From Watersipora subatra (Eukaryota; Bryozoa; Gymnolaemata; Cheilostomatida; Watersiporidae): a stretch of 64,000 bases of DNA. The position numbers were made by a program, and so were the translations under genes. Below the pieces are notes generated by a model, which had not been told where the DNA came from, did not search any database, and saw only the letters and a program-made list of their open reading frames with translations. Within the stretch, counting starts at the first letter, position 1. Each line of letters starts with the position of its first letter. The stretch spans positions 3,782,001 to 3,846,000 of the forward strand of contig NC_088711.1 of the NCBI RefSeq assembly GCF_963576615.1, read 5' to 3'. Of the stretch, positions 1 to 11,498 are shown one piece after another.

Positions 1-2435
1 AACAACTATTACGCCTTTGCTTCACGAGAAGCTGCAAGGGAGTTCACATTAAATCTTGAATTGTAAGTGTTATTAACACCAACCTAAGTAATTATGATCA
101 CATCTGTTGTAATTACCAATGTAATTACTTTGTAAGCTTTTCACTTGCTAACTTCTATAAAAATCCAAAAAGAACTGTTACTTTTTAGCCATTACATTAA
201 TTATGCTAAAAGTTAAATCTATCTTACCCCTCATTATTGACAGTAAGTTAAATCTATCTTACCCCTCACTATTGACAGTAAGCTATAACTATCTCACCCC
301 TCACTATTGACAGTAAGCTATAACTATCTTACCCCTCACTATTGACAGTAAGTTATAACTATCTTACCCCTCACTATTGACAGTAAGCTATAACTATCTT
401 ACCCCTCACTATTGACAGTAAGCCATAACTATCTTACCCCTCACTATTGACAGTAAGCTATAACTATCTTATCCCTCATTATTGACAGTAAGCTATAGCT
501 ATCTTACCCCTCACTATTGACAGTAAGTTATAACTATCTTACCCCTCACTATTGACAGTAAGCTATAACTATCTTACCCCTCACTATTGACAGTAAGCCA
601 TAACTATCTTACCCCTCACTATTGACAGTAAGCTATAACTATCTTACCCCTCACTATTGACAGTAAGCCATAACTATCTTACCCCTCACTATTGACAGTA
701 AGCTATAACTATCTTACCCCTCATTATTGACAGTAAGTTATAACTATCTTACCCCTCACTATTGACAGTAAGCTATAACTATCTTACCCCTCACTATTGA
801 CAGTAAGCCATAACTATCTTACCCCTCACTATTGACAGTAAGCTATAACTATCTTACCCCTCACTATTGACAGTAAGCTATAACTATCTTACCCCTCACT
901 ATTGACAGTAAGTTATAACTATCTCACCCCTCACTATTGACAGTAAACTATAACTATCTTACCCCTCACTGTGCTCATTCTAGATACTCATTAAAGACAT
1001 CTTAAAGGTAGGAAGGTTGAAGGTTCAAGTAAAATTCTCCATTGTAGTCTACACAGTAGTCAAATATGTGCATAAAAATGCACATGAGTCCATACGTAAT
1101 GTATCAAAGGTTAAACATTACACCACTTTACAGTTTCATGCATAAATTCATTGCCTATTGATAGACAAAATGTAGCAAAATCTCTACAAACCTGCCAATC
1201 TATTGAGCGAGACCAATTTGCTATATTAGGAAATATATAGCTATTATTTGCTTCTTCGTAGCCTTTTCAGACACAAGCACAAATAAAAAGTAACTAAAAG
1301 TAGTTTTCTAATAGTTGTCAAGTACAGATTATCTCGTACCACAATCATCCTTGGCCTTAGATGTAGTTTACACTAAAACAACATTTCAGTTACATACAGA
1401 TGGGAGCTGAGGCAGCCAAGCGGAGTCCCGAGTTGATTCAGCTTCTAGAACTACACCAACAGTTTGCCAGCATCACTCCCTACTCTCAGGTACAACCTTG
1501 CTAGAAGGTTAAATACAACCCTGACTATTTATTGTACTTGGTTTAAGTAATACAGGAGTGCATAACTACAAACATTAAAAAAATTCATTGTCAGCAATAA
1601 AGGGGCTCATATTAAACAGGTATTTGTAACACCGAGTATCGAGTGTTTCGAGAATGAGAGTCGCATTACTCAAACATTTCCGACATCATCAAACAGCAGC
1701 TCATCGCTTCAACATGGATGTTAAGAAACTAATAGATGCTGCTTAAATTCAATATATATTAGTTGAGTAAAACTAAATGAAAAAACCCATTAGAGAATTT
1801 AGTGAATAATACGAACACAGGCCTTTTTATGAACACGAATGACTTTTTATTTGTAGGCAAAAGAAAAGGGCAAAATGATAGAGAAGCCTGTAACCAAATG
1901 TGACAGCACCACTCAGACAGACACACACATCCTAGAGCCTAACATTGTCAAGTCATACGAGTGGAATGAGTGGGAGCTCAGGAGAAAAGCCATCAAGTTG
2001 GTAAGTGGCGAGACAAGTTTTCACACATTTACACTATGCATAAACGATATGGAACAAGTCCCTACAGCTACGGCTCTATTGCAGGCAAACCTACGGACCA
2101 AGGTGACCCACTCAATGCAGACAACAATGAGCAACTTAAGAAGAGATAACGTGACACAAACATGGCTTCCAAAGTATGTGATAACGCACTCTTTTAACCT
2201 GTTCTGCAATCTTTAATTGTTCTATCATTGATTAGCTAATGAGGCATTGGATTTTTCCTTCCTCGCTAAAAATATCCTTCATTAATTTAGGGAGAAAGAA
2301 ACGCAGACCAAGAAAGACAACTACTCGAATGTACCTAAGCCTCAAACCTATCTAGCCGGAGTACGGGGCTGCGGCATGAATGAACCTACTAATATGGTCA
2401 AAGTGGATCTCACATTAGACGTTGACCAAAGCTAG
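1..2435 (+). CDS. CFAP206: CFAP206-like cilia/flagella protein, 3' part (5' end outside window)
   Basis: C-terminal exons of a cilia- and flagella-associated protein 206 homologue. In ciliates FAP206 anchors radial spoke 2 and a dynein to the axonemal doublet. Exons read: 1..62 (partial), 1390..1489, 1857..2000, 2085..2173, 2291..2435 (stop TAG 2433-2435); all junctions keep frame (phases 2,0,0,2). Family-like motifs are NYYAFASREAAREF at the edge, PELIQLLELHQQF in the next exon, the TQTDTH and YEWNEWELRRKAIKL segments, and VPKPQTYLAGVRG near the end. This tail appears complete. The assignment rests on my memory of the family, not a search. The first intron carries a 35-bp minisatellite. The gene converges on MRPS26, whose stop lies 191 bp beyond. 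Confidence 0.82.
203..970. repeat. 35-bp minisatellite, about 22 copies
   Basis: Tandem array with a 35-bp unit containing CTATCTTACCCCTCACTATT followed by GACAGTAAG and a short variable part (ctata, ttata or ccata). Copies are over 90% alike. Some variants recur in alternating order, suggesting amplification of multi-unit blocks. It lies wholly inside the CFAP206 intron 63-1389. Confidence 0.95.
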
Positions 2436-2626
2436 AAAAGGCAGCAAGGCGGAAGCTTAGAAGAGACTATCAATTTACTAAACCCTCTCTTTCATCTGTC
2501 ATTACAACACCATGAAACCAACAATATGCTCATTACTATTGTTATTATATTACTACTGTGTGTAAATACATGTAATACCATAAAAACAGGTTCCAAACAT
2601 TATAAAAATGATTTGAGCGGATCTCC
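2436..2626. other. Tail-to-tail spacer between CFAP206 and MRPS26
   Basis: Only 191 bp separate the CFAP206 stop (+) and the MRPS26 stop (-). It is AT-rich. I see no canonical AATAAA on either strand, only weaker variants such as AATACA and AATATA, so the two 3' UTRs probably overlap as antisense transcripts. Confidence 0.6.
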
Positions 2627-5600
2627 TCAGTTACTTATCCGTTCTCCAGTCCGAGTGATAGCAAAGTTATGGTCAACAGGATCTCGCTCTAGGAACTTCT
2701 CTAGTTCTTCATCTAAGTTTTCCATATCAATAGCGCCTGCCCGTTTCACCTAAACGACAGGACACTCTAAAGTGAGGTCTGGAGATATTCATGTATTACA
2801 GTAAGTTAAACAAGGCTGAACAGCTAACTGGATGCACATGTAGGTAGGATATGAAACAAGAGTAGACATGACTGGAAACAAGCAAGGTATGAATGGTTGC
2901 CAACGGAGTATGGGCTGGGCGTAATCGGGAAAGGACTGGCAGTCTCCGAGTGACTTAGTTAAACAGTTGAGTGGAAGAAAGGTGGTGTGACAATACCTTT
3001 ACATATTCTCTGCTACTCAAAGCCTCTGTGTGCTGGAAATTCAGCTCCGTCAAATATTTTTCTAGCTTCTGCCGCTTAATTTTTGCGACAGCTTCATCCT
3101 CGGCCGTCTTTCTAACAGCCCTATAAACAAATTATATACTTGCAGTAGTTTTATCAGCCGTCTATGACTTACATAAACACGACATACATAGAGTTTTGCC
3201 AGTCATCTAAAATGTACACATAAATGCAACACACAACAATATATGCAACCATCTATATACATAAATCTCAGTGCTTGTTTGTCTTTTTGTTTGTATTTTT
3301 GTTTCATCCCTGTGTCCAGTTACAGCGATTAAAATTTAGTGATCACAAATCTGCTTTGCAGAGGATTTCAACTTGGGACATTCAACCACAAGTCTACAAA
3401 CAAAGCGCGCCTAACCACTAGGCTAAGCCTCTCATGTAATTTCTAATGCTCTTACATGTTAGCATATCCTTATCGCGATTGCACACGCTAAATATGCACT
3501 TTTTATCATTAAATAATACTAGAAATTCCATTGTCATACAGCCCACGACCAAAGTGATATTGGAAAAAAGAAAGGGTACTGATGGTTGAAAAGTGCAATA
3601 TTAGCAGTCAAATGGCACTGCAGTGCAATAGGATAACTGCAATAGTAGCTGTAATGTACTGGGTGTGGGTGTTATTATATACAACAAACAGCAATAATGA
3701 AAGGAAAAAAATATGTTTATATCTCTCCCCCTGCAATAGGAGAAATGCAATATTGGCCAATATTAGAAGTAAAATGCACTGATATTATTAGAATAACCAA
3801 TATTATTAATATAGTAATAATATAAAACCAATTCACAATTTTGTTTACATTTCAAAACGTCGTAGCTAACAATATCAAGAAGTGATATTTATATAGATTT
3901 TTAGAAAATCTATTTAAAAAAGTGTTTGATCATGACAAACAGCAACAATGAAAGGAAAAGATTATATGTTTATATCTCTCCCCCTGCAATAGGAGAAATG
4001 CATTATTAAAATAAAATGCACTGATATTATTAGAATAACCAATATTCCCACGACCAAACAAGAGCGAAACGATTGGTTGGGAGATTTATGATAAATGCAC
4101 ATCTGCACACAAATCCCGAAAATTATTCATCAACAATGAGACGAACCCTTGTATCAAAATTTCATCAACAAATTTAACCATCGTTTTGTAGAATCGTTAA
4201 AGTATAATAATGATACAAAACACATACAAACCTATTTAAATATGTTACCAAGTTTTTGTAAACCGTCGGCATTATCTTAAAACTTACCCGTCTGATCGGA
4301 TTATACACAAATAGACAGATTTATTTGGATGAAAATCGTTATTAAAACTTGCTAAGCCTCACTTTTATCAAAGTTAAGACCCGAAATTGAAACGCCGAGC
4401 GACAGGGAATAGATCGACTAAGTCGTGCGCATTTCACGAAAATAAACGTGCACATTTCACCAGTCTATAGCATTGTCGAATTGCCGAAGGTTTCTGTAAT
4501 TAACGTAGGTGTACTGAAATCGTTTTATTTTTGCCGATTTCAAAGTATCTGACATTTTAGACACATTTGAGTACTTTGGTATTCTAACTGATGTCCAACG
4601 CAGTGTAAGTAAAGGAAATGATGATGATATTTTTTTCTAACGATTCTTATGAAATTACGATATTTAATTATAAGTTTGGATATTCTTCTTGATACTTCTT
4701 GATATTGTTAACTATGACGTTTTTAAATGTAAACAAAATTGTTCACTGGTTTTCTATTATTACTGTATTACTATATTAATAATATTGGTTATTCTAATAA
4801 TATCAGTGCATTTTACTTCTAATATTGCATTTCTCCTATTGCAGGGGGAGAGATATAAACATATAATCTTTTCCTTTCATTATTGCTGTTTGTCATGGCT
4901 AAACACTTTTTTAAATAGATTTTCTAAAAATTTATATATATAAATATCACTTCTTGATATTGTTAGCTATGACGTTTTGAAATGTAAACAAAATTGTGCA
5001 TTGGTTTTCTATTATTACTGTATTACTATTACTAAGTTTGGATATTCTTTTTGATACTTCTTGATATTGTTAGCTATGACGTTTTTAAATGTAAACAAAA
5101 TTGTTCATTGGTTTTCTATTATTACTGTATTACTATATTAATACTAGAAATTCCACTTTCATACAGCCCACGACCAAAGTGATATTGGAAAAAAAGAAAG
5201 GGTACTGATGGTTGAGAAATGCAATATTAGCAGTCAAATGGCACTGCAGTGCAATAGGATAACTGCAATGGTAGCTGTAATGTACTGGGTGTGGGTGTTA
5301 TTATATACGACAAACAGCAATGAAAGGAAAATATTATATGTTTATATCTCTCCCCCTGCAATAGGAGAAATGCAATATTGGCCAATATTAGAAGTAAAAT
5401 GCACTGATATTATTAGAATAACCAATATTATTAATATAGTAATAATATAAAACCAATGCACTATTTTGTTTACATTTCAAAACGTCATAGCTAACAATAT
5501 CAAGAAGTATCAAAAAGAATATCCAAACTTAGTAATAGTAATACAGTAATAATAGAAAACCAATGAACAATTTTGTTTACATTTAAAAACGTCATAGCTA

Positions 5601-8600
5601 ACAATATCAAGAAGTATCAAGAAGAATATCCAAACTTATAATTAAATATTGTAATTTCATAAGAATCGTTAGAAAAAAATATCATCATCATTTCCTTTAC
5701 TTACACTGCGTTGGACATCAGTTAGAATACCAAAGTACTCAAATGTGTCTAAAATGTCAGATACTTTGAAATCGGCAAAAATGAAACGATTTCAGTACAC
5801 CTACGTTAATTACAGAAACCTTCGGCAATTCGACAATGCTATAGACTGGTGAAATGTGCATGTTTTTTTTCGTGAAATGCGCACGACTTAATCGTTCTAT
5901 TCTCTGTCGCTCGGCGCTTCAATTTCGGGTCTTAACTTTGATAAAAGTGAGGCTTAGCAAGTTTTAATAACGATTTTCGTCCAAATAATTCTGTCTATTT
6001 GTGTATAATCCGATCAGATGGGTAAGTTGTAAAATAATGCCGACGGTTTACAAAGACTTGGTAACATATTTAAATAGGTTTGTATGTGTTTTGTATCATT
6101 ATTACACTTTAACGACTCTACAAAACGATGGTTAAATTTGTTGAAGAAATTTTGATACAAGGGTTCGTCTCATTGTTGATGAATAATTTTCGAGAGTTGT
6201 GTGCACATGTGCATTTATCATAAATCTCCCAACCAATCGCTTCGCTCTTGTTTGGTCGTGGGATTACCTTTTACTATTGCTATTTTTTAGAAATATTTTT
6301 AAAAGCTTATTTTTTTCACCATTACCAATTAACTTTGTTTTTAATTTGTGATTTTCAAATGCGCTGTTTCAATATCAAATGTGCCATTTCAACTTCAAAT
6401 GTGCCGTTACACTCCTATTTACGGTTCCGGTAAATCTGTAAAAGCTAAATACTTTTCACATGGACAAATATATTATCTGGAGTAGGAATTGCCTTTACAT
6501 TTTCTCTCATTCGGTCAGACAAAGTATCAGACAAAGACAGTCCGATATCTCATTTATACATTTGTACCAGTATCTAGAGGTACCAGTATCATCCATCAAA
6601 ACTTTGAATACAACGAGCTTCTGCTGCAACGTTAAACTTTTTTATTCAAATTTTTATACAATTACATGTACTTATTGTTTATTTTTCTCTCAATTTATTT
6701 CAACTGCACAAAAAACTTTCTCATGATATGAAGCTTAAAAGTTAGAATGTAAATGTTGCACATGTTAGATAAAAATAAGTTTTCTGCGCAAAGACCTTTT
6801 TATTACCCGGGCAATGCCGGGCATTCACTAGTATACACATAAACGAGAACAAGGAGATTGCAACCACCACTAGCACAGACGCTGGTGTTCTGGGTGCATT
6901 TTCTGGGTATGACCTTGAGTTACTGCTAGAGTCTAGAACATTTATCTGAAACATGTAACCATTTCAGACTTTAAACCAGCTTGAAGAAGACCGTATCACA
7001 TCGGCTGAAGTCTATAAGTTTTTCATAAAATATAAAGACCTTCAACATGTGAATAAATTCACATACCTTTTTGTCACAGAAAAACATTGTCAACCGTATC
7101 AACCAAGACCAAGCCTTGACTAGGTTTGGTCTTGCATCACAACCTTCCACAGACTCAACAAATGTGTCAAACAGAACCAATCACCTTGGTATAAAAACTA
7201 AAGATCGCGTCTATGCAGCCTATGTTCTCAGTATAATCCTCTATGGTGCCAAAACGTGGGCAGCCTACAGACATTAAGATTTCAAACCCAGTGCATTTCA
7301 CATGAGGAAACTCAGATTTATTCTAGTGACATCTGGGATGATAAGATGACCATTGGCCGTGGCATGTAGCAGTCTCTCTTTTATAGACACCAATATATTC
7401 GATTCCATTGGGCAAGTCAGGTGAGCCAACTGGAAGAATCCTGCACAAGTGTCTGTATGGGGTTCTTCTATGCAGAACTAAGCTAACAGGCATACCTAAC
7501 CTCCACTATATGGAAGTTTTCATGCAAGATCTAAAAGACTTCGTCATTGAACCGAGACCTGAAAGTCTACACCCAAAGACGGAATCATCTGGAGTAAACT
7601 TCATGCAAGCTGCAAAGTTGACCCAAATGACTAAATAGATATAACCAGTGGTAAAAAGTGAAAAAATCATGCATTGCCATTTGTGATAGGTGCATGGCAT
7701 GTACAGTAGACGCTCCTTTAACATAAATCACCTATAATGTAAATTACATTTACCGTAAAAAATGTATGCGAGTCTTTCGCTTCGTATTACGTCAGGAATT
7801 ACATATGACAGGTGCTAGTTATAAAATTTGATTTGAATAACGAGAGTTCAATAGTTAGCCTCAGAATATCGTTTCTCTCTTGCTACATTTGAGAAAGAAA
7901 ATGATGTACATGGGTACATGTATCTCTATTATATATACCTGTCCTGATATCCTCAGTCTAGCATGGCGTTAAAAACTGTTAGGTGTGCCCATAGAGCAAA
8001 GAGAATATGTAGCTGCATAATTATTCAGAATTACCAAATGGCGGTTGATTGGGGCAGTGGTTAAAGTGCTGTTGGAGTCTCATAGAAATCATGCTTTTAT
8101 ACCAACATCTTGCTATGGATTTCTGATTTAGCGAGTCAATGAGATTTAGCTGTGTAACTTGCTGGCCGTGAACCCAAAACCACTAGTTGGCTCCCGCAGT
8201 AGTCTTCTTTTGCGCTAAGGCTAGATTTTAAAAAATGGCGTTTTTCAAAAGCCAGGATCGATGTATTGTTATTAATATTGTGCGATATTTTTGTGTTTTT
8301 AAATTATGAGAGTCTGGCTGATGATTTCTAGCTTACAGGAAGTGTTCGATTTGTTTCTGGGCTGTGAATTAGTGTTTTTATTTTCGATTAAGATTTAACT
8401 AAGACAAGTGTTAAGGTAGCATTTATGGTTTTATGTTATTGCTGACAATAATAGAAGTTGATTTGATCTCGCACTATGTTTGTCTTATTGTTTGATTATT
8501 GCTACTGAATCTTTAAAGTGAACTCATATAGCGATCAGATTAGATAACCACTGAGAAAAGGACCCAGTTGCCAAAGTGCGAATTGTCTGCCATAATTATT

Positions 8601-9466
8601 GCACATAAAAAGCCAGTTCTGGCTGCAAACTGTAGCAAACATATCAATAAGAGCAATGAGCTTTTATGCAACATTGTTAAACATAGTTTCAAAATAAAAA
8701 TATGCCTTCCAATTTAGAATGAAATAGAAATTGAAAGCTCCAACAAATTGCAAAGCAGGGCACAGGCTATATCTTCGCAGGTAAATGGCGAGTAATAGAT
8801 ATCAACTGGTAGAGATATTATTTGGTTTCCCAATGCATTTTTATTTAGAGATTTTGACAAGTTAGAGGTAAGTTAGCAAATTTCTTGCATCCAAAAGGGT
8901 TAATGTCGCTCCACTTGAAGGAGAGTGCAACATATTGGAGACATTCGCTTCGCCCGTAAAATGGTTAAATTTATCTTCCCAAGATTCTGATGAGCTACTT
9001 GAACAATATTTGGCAGGTCAAATAGAGGTGACAGCCCCTAATTGAAAGCCAACACTATTTGACTACCATTATAGGGAAAGGTTTGAAAAATAGAGCGCCA
9101 TGTCATTCAAATAGAGGTTTTACGGTATATATATATATATATATATATATATTTTTGAAAAATTATTGCGAAAAAAGTAAACTTTTAGTATTTGCGTTAC
9201 AAATTTGTTTCGTGCGGAGCACTCATCAGACGCGATTGTACTAAAATGAAAAGCTTTACCGAATAAAGCTTTTCGGTAAAGCTTTTCATTTTAGTACAAA
9301 TCGCGTCTGATGAGTGCTCCGCATGAAACAAATTTGTAACGCAAATACTAAAAGTTTACTTTTTTCGCAATAATTTTTCAAATATTTCATACTCCACTAA
9401 TAATCTTTTAGGTTTTTAGTGTAGAGTTCTCTTTTTATATGCTTTTGCACTTGCTTTTAGTTAATA

Positions 9467-9532
<66 letters not shown>

Positions 9533-11449
9533 CCCATACATTTTCATCAGTCTACTAGGATATACATAAACACAACATACATGTACTTTCATCAGCCCCC
9601 TAAAAAAATATCTATACGTAAACACAACATACATATAATTTCAAAAATTTTGGAAGTTAATTTAAAAATGTTATTAATGTAAAGGAATTTAGCGGTCCTA
9701 GATTGGTAGCAACAAAAACGACAGCAACATAGCAACAAACAAGATGACAACCGTAGAACAGAGAATGTACCTCTCGTCGGCTAGTCTCTCATTCCATGCA
9801 GCATTCAGTTGAATAGATCTTTCTAAATCAGCTTGATTGTCATCGCTAGTAGGGGCACTTTCCTTCACCATCTGACTTATTGGCTGAGACTGTGACTTCA
9901 AGTATGCGCTATATATTAGATCAACAGATATAGTTACTGGACCAACTGTTCTATTTAAGATATTGCGAGTGGTTCTCATTACGCATCCTTTTAATCATGG
10001 TTCTGTGAAAAACTGATTTCTAACGTTATTAATTATAACAAAGTTCATCTGCATATAGATTCTATATAGATGCTATACTAGTTTAAAGTTTCATTTATTA
10101 GGTTCAGCGTAGCCATCCAAATTTTTACCCACAAAAATTATACTAGTGCTCACAAAATTCATAAGTAAAAATATTGAGCAATGACTAATTCAAGCCGGGT
10201 AAACAGAATAAATTACTTTTTAAATTTGAATTACTATGTTACTCAATTTCTCACAAACAAAATGTAAAAACGTGAAAATAACAAAAAATAAGGAATAATG
10301 CATGCATTTCCAATATTCTTAAAATGTGCCGAGACTATCGCAAACTAGTTCTATATAGACTAAATTGGAAAATCGATCAAGTTGATCTACTCTTATTAAC
10401 ATGACTAACAATGTGGCAAATTGTGCAATAGTCATCTCTGGTTTAAAACATTTATACATATCAAATTCAGCTTATCATTTTTTAAATACGCAAAAAAACT
10501 ATCGATGGGATGTGTAATACTTTTTCTGACAGATGTACAGAAATTCGCTCGCAACTCAAATTATGTAAATGTAAAAAAAATATATTATAGTTTTGTTTCA
10601 TTTTAGTGTTATTTTGTCCGGACAAAATCTGTAAACAATTCTTACCAAAAGAGATTAATCGATCGAAGTTTCTATGTATTCATATACTATGAAAGGTTTC
10701 GACATCAATAAACTAATACATGTATATATATCTATATATCTATATATATATCTATATATATATCTATATATATATCTATATATATATATATATCTATATA
10801 TATATCTATATATATATATGTATGTTTTTGGGAACGCATACACTGAGCGGCATAATCATGTCGCAGGTGTTGTGTATAGAAGTCTATGTGATGAGTATGG
10901 CCTTAATAAACCACAACACTGGTGGGAACCTCCTGGTAAGATCAATGAAAATGACCGGGCTAAGATCCTCTGGGACTTCTACATCCAAACTGACAAGCAT
11001 GTCCTAGCAAACCAACCAGATATAGTGGTGGTAGACAAGGAGAACAAGAGGGCTACTATAATAGATATAGCAGTACCCAATGACTACAATATAGACAGCA
11101 AAGAAAAAGAAAAGGTAGAGAAATATCTCCTTCTTGGAGAAGAAATTGAAAAATGCTGGAATGTAAGAACAACTGTAATCCCAGTAGTCATTGGGGCACT
11201 GGGCGCAATAACACCGGCGCATAAAATGTGGCTTGCCCAAATACCAACAGCAATCAACTCAGGTGAGTTGCAGAAAAGTGCGCTATTGGGAACAGCTAAG
11301 ATCTTGAGGCGAGTGCTCAAACTCCCAGGTCTCTGGTAGGAGACCCGAGTTAGAGCAGAATTTACCACCCATACGGGGTATCCGGAAGGAGGAAACAATT
11401 TTTTTTTTATATATATATGTATATATATACAGTATATATATACAGTGTG

Positions 11450-11498
<49 letters not shown>

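Larger units (their letters stand above)
9154..9383. repeat. Near-perfect palindrome with about 112-bp arms
   Basis: Left arm about 9154-9265 and right arm about 9269-9383 are reverse complements with few differences, and the spacer is only a few bases. Each arm contains one hammerhead ribozyme motif pointing outward from the centre. The ends abut AT-rich tracts. The arm differs from the other TIR families in this window. Confidence 0.92.

Noticed and set aside
1..970. CRISPR array
   Set aside because: Units are contiguous without unique spacers and the context is an intron of an animal gene.
8046..8180. tRNA-like segment with GGGGCAGTGGTTAAAGTGCT
   Set aside because: Box A-like only. No convincing box B at the right distance and no cloverleaf.
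8985..9010. Another hammerhead core (CTGATGAG)
   Set aside because: Lacks the GAAA and complementary stem II and stem I. It is part of a MITE.
9694..9979. Separate 93-codon membrane protein gene on the minus strand
   Set aside because: Its middle (9771-9908) is MRPS26 exon 2. The hydrophobic end is intron read-through past the GTACAT donor.
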